A stretch of DNA of 64,000 nucleotides from Caldithrix sp964598255 (GTDB lineage: Bacteria; Calditrichota; Calditrichia; Calditrichales; Calditrichaceae), in NCBI GenBank assembly GCA_964598255.1, contig CAZRBA010000060.1:26523-90522 (forward strand), in the 5' to 3' direction. The position numbers were made by a program, and so were the translations under genes. Of this stretch, positions 1-8,811 are shown in pieces. Within the stretch, counting starts at the first letter, position 1. Every line of letters begins with the position of its first letter. The notes under the pieces were generated by a model. The model searched no databases. It was given only the letters and a program-made list of their open reading frames with translations, and was not told the DNA's origin.

Positions 1-219
1 GTTTTTATGGGTTTTAATATTGATTTCAAGAGGTAGGTCTTTGTCTGCAACTTCACTCCCCTTTGTAATCTCAAAACGTACTTTGTCCAGAGCGTCGGAA
101 GCATTGGAAATTAATTCACGCAAAAAAATCTCGCGATTGGTGTACAAAGAATGCACCAAAATATCCAGTAGTTGATTCACTTCCGCTTTAAATTTGTATG
201 TTTTTGCTTTTTCCGGCAT
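1..219 (-). CDS. htpG: Hsp90-family chaperone HtpG, N-terminal fragment cut by window edge
   Basis: The 73 visible residues match the start of bacterial Hsp90: a short lead, then FKAEVNQLLDILVHSLYTNR and LRELISNASDALDKVRFE. This is the first part of the GHKL ATP-binding domain, and the conserved Glu and Asn of the ELISNASDA helix are the ATP-hydrolysis and Mg-binding residues of the family. HtpG is a cytosolic ATP-dependent chaperone. The start is the ATG at 217-219, preceded on the minus strand by a GGAG ribosome-binding site. The gene runs off the left edge, so nothing can be said about its middle and C-terminal domains. It is divergent from the DUF512 gene. I see no CIRCE element upstream, so HrcA control is not supported. 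Confidence 0.95.
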   Translation of the reverse strand, partial: MPEKAKTYKFKAEVNQLLDILVHSLYTNREIFLRELISNASDALDKVRFEITKGSEVADKDLPLEINIKTHKN

Positions 220-593
220 TGGTTTCTCCTTTGGTTTTTTCGTGATTGAGGATTTGCATTCAACTTAATAATTTTTATTGTGTTAAATTGGATGCATTTT
301 TGCAAAGAGAGTTACAGCTTTCGGCAAAATAAGCATGATAAGAATTCGCATTTTTACCTGTGTGGTTTCCTGTTTTTTGATTTAGCAAACAGTAAACAGG
401 GCCACCGGAAAAAGACGGTGAATTTGCGTAATCGTTACCTAATAGCTTTAGCCTTTAGGTTTTTTGAAACCCTCCCAAGGCAAAACGGCAAATCGGTTCT
501 TTGACAGCAAGTTGGCGCAAACGCCGAATTCTTGCTTTTCCCTTTTGATCTCTTTAAATTGCTAAACTTTTAATTTTAGAAAGGTTAGGAAAT
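220..593. other. Divergent intergenic region between htpG and the DUF512 gene
   Basis: This 374 bp region should contain the promoters of both divergent genes, but no convincing -35/-10 pair stands out. On the plus strand it holds three hairpins: CACCG/CGGTG near 401-420, ACCTAA (437-442)/TTAGGT (455-460) followed by six T, and the strongest at 507-535, annotated separately. A 74-codon open frame (280-504) has no ribosome-binding site and no recognisable protein character and was not called. Confidence 0.5.
507..541 (+). terminator. Terminator-like hairpin in the leader of the DUF512 gene
   Basis: Arms GCAAG (507-511) and CTTGC (531-535) enclose an inner stem GGCG (514-517)/CGCC (522-525) with loop CAAA. 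The hairpin is followed by TTTTCCCTTTT. It resembles an intrinsic terminator but sits about 50 bp before the TTG start of the next gene. It could be an attenuator, the end of a small RNA, or chance. Confidence 0.35.
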
Positions 594-1916
594 TTGGTAA
601 AGATTATTCACATACAACCCGGCAGCATTGCGGAGGAGCTGGGTATTCAACCCGGCGACACACTTATTGCCATTAACGGAAAAGAAATCCGCGATCGGTT
701 GGATTATCGGTTTTACGAATCGGAAGAAAATCTGGAAGTTCACATTAAACAGGGTCATGAAGAAATTATTTTCGAAATCGAAAAAGATCCTGACGAAGAT
801 TTGGGCCTAGATTTGGAAGAAATGCAGCTCATGTCTTGCGGCAATAATTGCGTTTTTTGTTTTGTGTATCAAAATCCCAAGGGAATGCGCAAAAGTTTGT
901 ATTTTAAAGACGAAGACTATCGCTACTCGTTTATGTACGGGCATTATGTTACCATGACCACCCTTACACCATCCGATTTGGATCGCATTGCGGAACAACG
1001 TTTGAGCCCACTTTACATTTCGGTACATTCCACCGATCCCGAAACCCGCAAATGGTTACTGGGCATTAAACAGGATGACAAGTTACTTGAAAAAATTGAC
1101 TTTTTGACAAAAAACGGTATTGAACTGCACACGCAAATCGTTCTGGTACCAGAAGTTAACGACGGTGCAGTATTCAAAAAGACAGTTAGCGATTTAAGTC
1201 GTTATTACCCAAAATTAAAATCTGTTGCCGTTGTTCCGGTGGGTATTTCGCGTCATCGGCGGCGGAAAGAACCGTTGCGAATTCACACACCGCAAGAGCT
1301 GAAAGCGGCAATTGAATTTACCGATGGTTTGCGGGCCAAGTTTAAAAAGGAGCTCGGCGTGCATTTCGTCTATCTTTCGGACGAATTTTTCATCAAGGCG
1401 CAAGCACCCATTCCGCCTGCTTCTTATTACGATGAATTTTACCAAATCGAAAACGGAGTGGGTGAGTTTCGCGAAATGATCGACCGTTTTCAGGCCGCCT
1501 GGCCTGCTATGCCAAAACGATTAAATCGGCCCGTTAATATTACCTGGGTAACAGGAACATTGGCCTCGGGCAATTTGAAAAAATACATCATCGACCCGTT
1601 GAATACCATCGAAAACATTTCCATTGAAATGATTCCTATCTTCAATTATTTTTACGGAACCACCATTCAGGTATCCGGTCTGTTGGTTGGGGAGGATATT
1701 TTTAACCAATTAAAGGATCGACCTTTGGGTGATCTGATTTTATTACCTCCGCGCGTATTAAACGAAGACGGACTTTTTTTAGATGATTGGACGGTACGGG
1801 ATTTGGAACAAAAATTAAATAGAAAGTGTCACGTTTTTACCGAACCGGTTGAATCGTTTGTTGAGGTAATGACTCAATTGATAAACGAACCGAAAAACAA
1901 ACGATTAGTTGTTTGA
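594..1916 (+). CDS. PDZ and radical-SAM-like DUF512 family protein
   Basis: The 440-residue protein has an N-terminal PDZ-like domain (about residues 1-70, with the GIQPGDTLIAINGK ligand loop), then a cysteine cluster C82-x3-C86-x2-C89. That spacing is the 4Fe-4S-binding motif of radical SAM enzymes. The rest matches the DUF512/COG1625 family of NifB/MoaA-related putative Fe-S oxidoreductases, whose reaction is not established. I chose the TTG start at 594 because AAGG and AGGA stand just upstream and the PDZ domain begins immediately. It lies 17 bp before der; DUF512-der adjacency recurs in other phyla, for example Firmicutes, which supports both the assignment and a possible link to ribosome or GTPase biology. 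The family call is firm and the function unknown. Confidence 0.88.
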   Translation: MVKIIHIQPGSIAEELGIQPGDTLIAINGKEIRDRLDYRFYESEENLEVHIKQGHEEIIFEIEKDPDEDLGLDLEEMQLMSCGNNCVFCFVYQNPKGMRKSLYFKDEDYRYSFMYGHYVTMTTLTPSDLDRIAEQRLSPLYISVHSTDPETRKWLLGIKQDDKLLEKIDFLTKNGIELHTQIVLVPEVNDGAVFKKTVSDLSRYYPKLKSVAVVPVGISRHRRRKEPLRIHTPQELKAAIEFTDGLRAKFKKELGVHFVYLSDEFFIKAQAPIPPASYYDEFYQIENGVGEFREMIDRFQAAWPAMPKRLNRPVNITWVTGTLASGNLKKYIIDPLNTIENISIEMIPIFNYFYGTTIQVSGLLVGEDIFNQLKDRPLGDLILLPPRVLNEDGLFLDDWTVRDLEQKLNRKCHVFTEPVESFVEVMTQLINEPKNKRLVV

Positions 1917-1933
1917 GAACGGAGTTTGCATAA

Positions 1934-3265
1934 ATGGGAGCACCAATCGTAGCTATTGTCGGCAGACCGAATGTAGGGAAATCCACGTTGTTTAACCGCT
2001 TAATCGGTAAACGTAAAGCCATTGTAGCTGATCAGCCGGGCGTAACGCGCGATCGTAATTACGAAAGCCTGGAATGGAACGGCCAGCAAATCGGTTTTGT
2101 GGATACCGGAGGTTATTTGCCCCAAACGCAAGCCGAAATTGACGAAGCCGTACGCGAACAAGTGGAAATTGCTGTTGACGAAGCCGACCTGGTTTTATTG
2201 GTAGTAGATGTTACCACCGGTATTACCGATATTGACGAACAACTTGCCCGTATTTTATTACAAAGCCGCAAACAAGCCTTGCTTGTAGTAAACAAAGTGG
2301 ACTCTCCGGAACGCGAATACGAAGTAGGCCAATTTTTCAATTTGGGACTTGGACAACCCATCCCGGTTTCGGCGGTTACCGGACGCGCCAGCGGCGATTT
2401 ACTGGACGAAATCGCCAAACGTGTTAAACCGCTTCAGATCGATGACAAATACGCAGATGCCATCAAGTTGGCCATTATCGGACGGGAAAACGTGGGGAAA
2501 TCGTCGTTTGTAAATACCTTGCTTTCCCAACCGCGGGCAATTGTTACCGATATTCCGGGCACTACGCGTGATCCTGTCGATTCGCTACTTAACTACCAAA
2601 AACGCAAATACTTGTTAATCGATACGGCCGGACTAAAAAAACGCAAGCGCATCAAAGAAAACATTCTTTTTTACAGCAATCTGCGAACCTATCGCAGTCT
2701 GCAACGCGCCGATGTTGTGCTGTACATGGCCGATGTAAACGAAGGCTTATCTCGCCATGATATCACTTTGCTTAACGAGGCGGCCAAGGAACAAAAAGGC
2801 ATTGTGCTGGTATTGAACAAATGGGATTTAATACCCAAAGACCACACTACCATGGGGCACTATGCCAAGGATATTACCGAACGCCTGGGAACATTACGTT
2901 ACATTCCGCAAATTTACGTTTCCGTGCTGGAAAAACAGCGGTTGTACAAGGTACTCGATTTGGCGACGCAAGTTTATTTTGAACGGCAAAAGCGTATTTC
3001 GACTTCTGATTTGAACAATTTTTTTATGCCGCTTATTCAAACCACTATGCCGCCGGCAACCAAAGGCAAAGAAATCAAAATCAATTACGTCACTCAGGCA
3101 CGTTCCAATCCGCCTTTATTTGTCTTTTTTTGCAACCATCCCGATTTGATCGTGGACGGGTATAAACGTTTTTTAGAAAACCGCTTGCGTGAACAATTTG
3201 GTTTTGAAGGCGTTCCACTAAAGTTAGTATTTCGTAAAAAAGGCAAGGATAAAGACGAAGAATGA
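1934..3265 (+). CDS. der: Ribosome-biogenesis GTPase Der (EngA)
   Basis: The protein is 443 residues, the usual length for Der, with two tandem GTPase domains and a KH-like C-terminal domain. The first P-loop is GRPNVGKST near residues 10-18, followed by DxxG (DTGGY) and NKVD. The second begins with GRENVGKSS, followed by TDIPGTTRD, DTAGLKKRKR and NKWD. Der binds the 50S subunit and is needed for its late assembly in characterised bacteria. It starts 17 bp after the DUF512 gene and its last 4 bp overlap the next gene (ATGA), so the three are probably co-transcribed. All nucleotide-binding motifs are intact. Confidence 0.97.
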   Translation: MGAPIVAIVGRPNVGKSTLFNRLIGKRKAIVADQPGVTRDRNYESLEWNGQQIGFVDTGGYLPQTQAEIDEAVREQVEIAVDEADLVLLVVDVTTGITDIDEQLARILLQSRKQALLVVNKVDSPEREYEVGQFFNLGLGQPIPVSAVTGRASGDLLDEIAKRVKPLQIDDKYADAIKLAIIGRENVGKSSFVNTLLSQPRAIVTDIPGTTRDPVDSLLNYQKRKYLLIDTAGLKKRKRIKENILFYSNLRTYRSLQRADVVLYMADVNEGLSRHDITLLNEAAKEQKGIVLVLNKWDLIPKDHTTMGHYAKDITERLGTLRYIPQIYVSVLEKQRLYKVLDLATQVYFERQKRISTSDLNNFFMPLIQTTMPPATKGKEIKINYVTQARSNPPLFVFFCNHPDLIVDGYKRFLENRLREQFGFEGVPLKLVFRKKGKDKDEE

Positions 3266-4872
3266 TGCGTCGCTTTTTATTATTAATCCTACTTGCTTTC
3301 GGTATTAGCCGGGCTGACGTGCTGCAGGATATTCGTCAGTACATTCAGGCACGCACGCAAGGACAAGCACCTCAAAAAATCGAGGCCAAATGCGGTTTTG
3401 GTCCGGCGTTGGAACTACGCCTTGCTTACCCGTATTTGCCCGCCTCACTGCAAAAATTAAGTGCGCCGCTTTTGCTAAAGCCCAAACGTCAATATTCGGT
3501 AGTCAGCCCTTCTGGGCATTTTACTTTGCATTACGATTTGACCGGTTACAATAAAGTTCCGGCCAAAGACAGCCTAAAAAATGGCATTCCCGATTACATC
3601 GATTCGGCTGCGGTCATTCTCGACCATGTTTGGGATGTGGAAATCAATCAACTGGGATTTCGCCCACCGCCCGATTCCACGGGTCAACCCGTTAAAAGCT
3701 ACCCGGTTTACTTTACAAATATGGGTTACTACGGGGTGACTAATTTTGATTTGAACGAAGACATTGCTTCGTTACCCGGTCAAAATTATGCCAGCTATTT
3801 GGAATTGCACAACAACTTTGCCGGAAGCGGTTTTGCCACAAACGGCTTGGATGCATTAAAAGTAACGGCCGCTCATGAATTCCATCACGCCATTCAATTG
3901 GGATATCAATTACGCTGGAATAACGAAAACGGTTTTCCCGAATTGCCGGATCGTTTTTTTATGGAAATGACATCTACTTTTATGGAAGATTACGTTTACG
4001 ATTCGATAAACGACTACGTGCAATACGTGAATCGTTTTTTGCCCGTTGCAGACAGCAAACCGTTTAACATTACCGACAACAATACCGAATATGCTAATTG
4101 TCTTTATTTGAAAATGTTGTCCAAAACGGACGGGGTCGATATTATTCGTAAAATCTGGGAAAAAATCGTGCGTTATCCTGCTTTGCAAGCTGTGGATTTA
4201 ACCTTGCGTAATTACAGTGATTCTTTTGATAAGAGTTTTAACCGATACGCCGATTGGCTGTATTTTAGCGGACATCATGCCGATTCTCTACATTATTTTA
4301 AAGACGGAGCATTATTTAACGATTTGCAGGTTAGCCGTAACGAACAGGATTTGAATAAAACGTTAAATGCACTTAGTATGCGCCATGTGCGCCTTTTGCT
4401 CGACGAAACGTCCGTTTACAGGGCAAGGGTCCGTTGTCCGTCCGATTACGGCCGGCTAAGCCATATTTTGAATGAGCAAGAAATTCAAACCTCCGTGCGC
4501 TTTAACCGAACCCAATATTTTTCGCAATCAAAACGGTATCCGTTGATAGTGGTACTTACCAACAGCACCACTGATAATCTGGAAAGCATTAATTACAGTT
4601 TAAGCAAAGCACCGACGATTGTTAAAAAGAATCCGGTAACCATTGCCCGGCATGCGGATCGGGTAGAATTTTTAAACGTTCCTTTACAAACGCAAATTAC
4701 CATTTTTAACATCTTAGGACAGAAAATTAAAACCATTCGCCCCATGGGCTCAAATACGGTTTTTTGGGATTTAAAGGATCGGCAAAACCGCTACGTTGCT
4801 TCGGGGACCTATTTGTATTTGGTAAAAGGAACCGATTTTAAAGCGGTGGGAAAATTTATGCTGATTAAATAA
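3262..4872 (+). CDS. Secreted MXAN_6640-type putative metalloprotease with T9SS-like C-terminal domain
   Basis: This 536-residue protein has a short signal peptide (MMRRFLLLILLAFGISRA). The central region carries a zinc-protease motif, H205-EFH-H209 in the context TAAHEFHHAIQ, with a downstream Glu-rich helix (MEMTSTFMED) that could give the third zinc ligand, as in MXAN_6640-type putative metalloproteases. The last 80 residues form a T9SS type A-like sorting domain, with a ...IFNILGQKIKTI... strand, then WDLKDRQNRYVASGTYLYLV and an ending in KFMLIK. I infer export across both membranes and attachment or release at the surface. The start overlaps the der stop codon (ATGA), an odd partner for a housekeeping GTPase. 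The substrate is unknown. Confidence 0.8.
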   Translation: MMRRFLLLILLAFGISRADVLQDIRQYIQARTQGQAPQKIEAKCGFGPALELRLAYPYLPASLQKLSAPLLLKPKRQYSVVSPSGHFTLHYDLTGYNKVPAKDSLKNGIPDYIDSAAVILDHVWDVEINQLGFRPPPDSTGQPVKSYPVYFTNMGYYGVTNFDLNEDIASLPGQNYASYLELHNNFAGSGFATNGLDALKVTAAHEFHHAIQLGYQLRWNNENGFPELPDRFFMEMTSTFMEDYVYDSINDYVQYVNRFLPVADSKPFNITDNNTEYANCLYLKMLSKTDGVDIIRKIWEKIVRYPALQAVDLTLRNYSDSFDKSFNRYADWLYFSGHHADSLHYFKDGALFNDLQVSRNEQDLNKTLNALSMRHVRLLLDETSVYRARVRCPSDYGRLSHILNEQEIQTSVRFNRTQYFSQSKRYPLIVVLTNSTTDNLESINYSLSKAPTIVKKNPVTIARHADRVEFLNVPLQTQITIFNILGQKIKTIRPMGSNTVFWDLKDRQNRYVASGTYLYLVKGTDFKAVGKFMLIK

Positions 4873-4988
4873 CAACATTACTTGGCAAGATCGTTTTTTA
4901 TCACGGATTTTACGCGTGCCGCTTTGGGGCAAATTTTGCTTTTTGCGCGCTGAAAATGGGTTAAAACACCAGAACGTTAAAGGATTTT

Positions 4989-6020
4989 ATGGAGCACTTA
5001 CGTTTTAATGCAAAACGTCTCTTTATGATTTTCATCCTTGGCTTTGTGCTCTGGCGCCCGCTAACCAGCGCAACGCCCTTTTGGGTGGAAACGGTTATGG
5101 CATTAACCATTAACGGGCAATTTCAAAAAGCAGAAAATTTTCTGCACCAAAAAATCGCCGAAAGCGACAGCGCTTTGGCTCCCTGCTTTTATTTGGCTTC
5201 GGTTTTAAATTCCAAAATGACCTTTTTCGAAACCCAACAAGAGGCCGAACAATTTGTGCGGCTTCTAAAATTTATTATTCGCCAAACAAATCAAAAATTA
5301 AAACAAGCCGCACCGTCCGACTCGCTTTTGGCGCATCTTTATTTTTACCGCGGAAGTGCCTACGGATATTTGGCCTATTTTCAGGGACAGAACGGCCAAT
5401 GGTTCGCTGCATTAAAAAACGGTTTGAAAGCAGTAAACAATTTAAAAAAATCGGTAAGCATTGACAGCACACTTTACGCAGCTTATCTCGGGTTGGGTAC
5501 TTACAAATACTGGCGCAGCACCAAGCTGAAGTTTGCTCTTTGGTTGCCCTTTGTGCCCGATCAACGTGCAGAAGGCATTCGTGATATTAAGCGTGCTTTA
5601 CGCAGCACCTCCAATAGCCGTTACATGGCCTTGCATCAACTTGTTTATATCCTTACTGACTACGGCCGCTATAACGAGGCTTTGCGTTACGCTCAAGAGG
5701 GAATTAAAGCGTTTCCGCAAAGTCAGTTTTTGTGGTGGGCATACGCTCATACCTATTTTAAAATGCACGATTATCCCGATGCGGCCCAAACATACGGTCA
5801 TTTACTTCGTCTCATCGAAAACGACCCGTCGGCCAATATTTCGCATCGCTTGGCGTGCCAGGTACGTTTGGCCGAAATTTACCTGCGTATGGGGAAGCGG
5901 CAAAAAGCGCGGCAATGGGCATTGCGTGCTCTGCAAAACAAAGACGAATACCCGCAAACAAAACGTAACGACAAACGGTTAAACAAAGCAAAATCCATTT
6001 TGCAGCAAACGAAAAAATGA
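4989..6020 (+). CDS. Exported tetratricopeptide-repeat protein
   Basis: The 343-residue protein has a hydrophobic N-terminal segment (LFMIFILGFVLW) that looks like a signal peptide or anchor. Helical TPR-like repeats follow: residues about 95-160 (LYFYRGSAYGYLAYFQGQ, then LGLGTYKYW) and 215-330 (YNEALRYAQEGIKAFPQ, then YPDAAQTYGHLLRLI, then LAEIYLRMGKRQKARQWAL). The start ATG follows an AAAGGA site at 4 bp spacing. It lies 116 bp after the metalloprotease gene and converges on lptD. TPR proteins are scaffolds; location in the periplasm or at the outer membrane is inferred from the N-terminus. No specific function can be assigned. Confidence 0.75.
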   Translation: MEHLRFNAKRLFMIFILGFVLWRPLTSATPFWVETVMALTINGQFQKAENFLHQKIAESDSALAPCFYLASVLNSKMTFFETQQEAEQFVRLLKFIIRQTNQKLKQAAPSDSLLAHLYFYRGSAYGYLAYFQGQNGQWFAALKNGLKAVNNLKKSVSIDSTLYAAYLGLGTYKYWRSTKLKFALWLPFVPDQRAEGIRDIKRALRSTSNSRYMALHQLVYILTDYGRYNEALRYAQEGIKAFPQSQFLWWAYAHTYFKMHDYPDAAQTYGHLLRLIENDPSANISHRLACQVRLAEIYLRMGKRQKARQWALRALQNKDEYPQTKRNDKRLNKAKSILQQTKK

Positions 6021-6051
6021 TCCGATGTTCGTTCGATTCCGAGACCAATCG

Positions 6052-8634
6052 TTAATAATAGCCGCCGTAACGCACGGTTCCGGAAGGACGCTTGGTAAGC
6101 TTAATATCCTGCAAGGCGCTGGCTTTGATGTTGATCTGAAAAAAGTAATATCCCACTTCGGGCTGCCAGTTAAACGACATTTCCCAACAATGTAAATCGC
6201 GGTAAATGCTAAAATTTTGCGAGGCAATTTTGCGATTTTTAACATCAAACACGGCGCTCCAGCTCCCTTTCCAATTTTTAGTCAATTGAACGCTGGCATT
6301 GGCGCTTAAACCAATACGATGCCGATCACCCGGAGGTTGCAAGCGGTTGTAATTGTAGCTAAAACTAAACGAAAGCGACCAGGGTAATTTGACATTTTTG
6401 GCTCGGTTCATGTATGCGTTCTCATTCATATCTTGAAAGCGGGTTTTAAGAATGCCTTCGTCTTTGGAATGTACATTTGCCGAATCGGCGGATAGCGTTT
6501 TTTGCCCTTTCTTTTTTTTCTTTTGAAAGGTTTTCTCCGTGATGCGAAAATTAAATGATGTATAGGCCGTCAGTAATGTGGGAAAAGGATTTAATTCATC
6601 GATTAATCGGTTGTCTTTTCCAATTTTATAAAACGTGTGGGTGGTTGACAAACTGATATTACGTCCCAGAATTCTGGTCTGAAAACGCCCCGAAATATTT
6701 CGCCATTTAAACTTATCGGCTAAAAAATTATAGCCTGTGGAAAAATTTGCGGTTAACAAATTGATCTTCTTTTCATTGCCGTCTTTGTCGATTAATTTCC
6801 CCTGAAACAGGTTTCCCAAACTGATGCTTACATATTGGCTGCGTGTTGTTGGCGTGCCTCCGTATGGCGAATACTGAAATTTATCTATTTTGATTAGGGT
6901 TCCGTTTGTATCGATGCGGGTAAAATATCCGTAAAACGGAGATGAAAAATCGGGCGTATAATTGAATGAAATTACCGGATCTAATTTGTGACGAATAAAT
7001 TTTAGCGAACCAATATTAGGTTCGAACAACCCATACAAGGTCGTGCGTATTTGAAAGCTACTGCTAAAGGTATGGCGGGCTGCAAACCGGCGTTTTTTTT
7101 CGACAATGATTTGTTTGCTCACGGAATCGTAATGAGCGGTGGCAATTTGATCGACCCAATCTTCGTTAAATCGAATGCTGGGATTAAAACTAAAATATTT
7201 AAAGACTTTCATCGGTGCCCGCAAGCTAAATTGATGGCGCACTCCTTCCGATTGGGCATACCGTGTGGTGCTATCGTTTAGCACGGTTTTGGAGCCTTTG
7301 TGAATTAACTGCGAATTGTACTGGAACTGGATGTTTTGGTACCAACTGCGCTGGGCCCCTATCTTTTTGCCGGTTAAAAATTCATACAAACTTTTACTTG
7401 GATATGAAAATGAAACATTCGGAGCCGTGTACGATATACTTCCGGTTTGCAAATTTTCATTGTGCGAAGCACTAACGGTTAAACTTTTTTGTCCCCAACG
7501 TTTATTAATGGTCAAATGCGAGGTAATGTTTTGATTTAACCGATCGCTCATGTTGGGTGATAGTTGTCGGGCAAACTGTTTATCGCTGGAAAACGAGCCG
7601 TTACCGGAAATGTTCCAACCAGGTTCGATAATTTGACGATGTTCGAATCGGAAACGCCAACGTTCTACATGGTTGCCGGTTACCGGATCTCTGGGAAAAT
7701 ACTCGGCATTAAAACGTCCGTTCAGTTTGTAGCGTACGCGATAGCGCATATTGGTACGGTAGGCTAACCCGATGCGATCGTAAAAATCCATTAAAAATGA
7801 AGCGTCAAAATAATCGTTCGGTGCCCAGTAGTAACCGAATCCCCGTAAAAAACGTCCGGTTGTTGCTCCTTCCCCGTATTTGGGAATGACGATGCCGGAA
7901 TGGCGGCCGCGTTTGTTGGGAAAAATAGCGAATGGAAACCAGGCTAAGGGAATATCGGCAATGTAAAAGGTAACTGGTCGGGCAATGATTTTATCTTTAA
8001 TTTTAACGCGAATACGGCTGCTTTGAAAATAATAGTGAGGATGGTCGATGTGTGAACAGGAGGTAAAGATGCCGTTTTTTACCAGTAAGGTGCTATCGGC
8101 AATACGATTGATCTGCTCGCCCCGATAGAAACCGGGCTCCATTTTGGTTTTGCCCATGTGTACTTTACCGCGTTTGGTCTGGAAATTGTATTCGATCCAA
8201 TCGCCTGAAATCGGTTCCTGACCTTTTTCGTAAAACACGGGCTTTCCGACAATCACCGGACTGCCGTCCGGTGCAACGGAATCGGGCAAACCTTGGGCAA
8301 ACAATGTTTTTGCACGTTGATTCAACCGAATATAAGCAGCTTTAAGCTCCATATCCATGTAGGCAAGCTGCGCATTACCTTTTAATATAATTACGTTACC
8401 ACTGTCGGCCAAAGCAATAAAATCGGCATGATATTTAACAGGGCCCTGTAAGGTGCCAGATGTTTTCAGGGAGTCGCTTTTCAGGGAATCGCTTGTTAGT
8501 GAATCGGTGGCAAGGGAATCGGCTTTAGACAAAAGGTGAGAAAAATGAGGCTTCCGTTCGGTAGCTTTGTCCGTTTGTGCGTAAAGAAAAGAAACCAGGA
8601 TGAATACTAAACTAAAAAACGGCGTCCATTTCAT
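6052..8634 (-). CDS. lptD: LptD/OstA-like outer-membrane LPS-assembly protein
   Basis: This 860-residue protein has a signal peptide (MKWTPFFSLVFILVSFLYAQ), a Ser/Asp/Leu-repeat linker (repeated DSL, residues 38-58), an OstA/LptA-like beta-jellyroll (about 65-190, including the GNAQLAYMDMELKAAYI strand) and a long C-terminal beta-barrel (about 210-860) rich in alternating aromatic and polar strands. It ends with the LHCWEMSFNW strand typical of LptD and many Tyr residues. LptD with LptE inserts LPS into the outer leaflet. The family's paired disulfide cysteines are mostly missing, as in many non-proteobacterial members. An LptE-like lipoprotein is encoded separately at 34017-34538. Its transcription follows rnr across the hairpin array at 8702-8801. 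Confidence 0.85.
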   Translation of the reverse strand: MKWTPFFSLVFILVSFLYAQTDKATERKPHFSHLLSKADSLATDSLTSDSLKSDSLKTSGTLQGPVKYHADFIALADSGNVIILKGNAQLAYMDMELKAAYIRLNQRAKTLFAQGLPDSVAPDGSPVIVGKPVFYEKGQEPISGDWIEYNFQTKRGKVHMGKTKMEPGFYRGEQINRIADSTLLVKNGIFTSCSHIDHPHYYFQSSRIRVKIKDKIIARPVTFYIADIPLAWFPFAIFPNKRGRHSGIVIPKYGEGATTGRFLRGFGYYWAPNDYFDASFLMDFYDRIGLAYRTNMRYRVRYKLNGRFNAEYFPRDPVTGNHVERWRFRFEHRQIIEPGWNISGNGSFSSDKQFARQLSPNMSDRLNQNITSHLTINKRWGQKSLTVSASHNENLQTGSISYTAPNVSFSYPSKSLYEFLTGKKIGAQRSWYQNIQFQYNSQLIHKGSKTVLNDSTTRYAQSEGVRHQFSLRAPMKVFKYFSFNPSIRFNEDWVDQIATAHYDSVSKQIIVEKKRRFAARHTFSSSFQIRTTLYGLFEPNIGSLKFIRHKLDPVISFNYTPDFSSPFYGYFTRIDTNGTLIKIDKFQYSPYGGTPTTRSQYVSISLGNLFQGKLIDKDGNEKKINLLTANFSTGYNFLADKFKWRNISGRFQTRILGRNISLSTTHTFYKIGKDNRLIDELNPFPTLLTAYTSFNFRITEKTFQKKKKKGQKTLSADSANVHSKDEGILKTRFQDMNENAYMNRAKNVKLPWSLSFSFSYNYNRLQPPGDRHRIGLSANASVQLTKNWKGSWSAVFDVKNRKIASQNFSIYRDLHCWEMSFNWQPEVGYYFFQINIKASALQDIKLTKRPSGTVRYGGYY

Positions 8635-8701
8635 TCGGTATCAATTCCAATGGTTTATTTGTAGAAATGTTCAAGGTTAAGAATTAAAGGGCCCTGAATG
8701 T

Positions 8702-8801
8702 GGTTGCTATTTTTTTGGTAGCAACCAAATCATTTTCGGGGACTGATGGCCATCAGTCCCCGGGCCAAACGGCTTCTGACTGATAGCAATCAGTCAGAAG
8801 C
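8702..8801. repeat. Array of three consecutive hairpins between rnr and lptD
   Basis: Three inverted repeats lie within 100 bp. At 8702-8726 the arms are GGTTGCT/AGCAACC around an A/T-rich loop. At 8737-8762 there is a perfect 26 bp palindrome with arm CGGGGACTGATGG. At 8772-8801 the arms are GCTTCTGACTGAT/ATCAGTCAGAAGC with the 4-nt loop AGCA. The second and third share the core CTGAT...ATCAG. The third hairpin starts 10 bp beyond the rnr stop codon, where a terminator would be expected, but none is followed by a clear T-run. It may be transcript 3'-end protection, a terminator, or a REP-like mobile palindrome. Confidence 0.75.
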
Positions 8802-8811
8802 ACCGATTCCC

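Noticed and set aside
280..504. 74-codon open frame upstream of the DUF512 gene
   Set aside because: No ribosome-binding site, starts from a rare codon, and has unprotein-like composition. It ends just before the 507-535 hairpin, which is probably coincidence.
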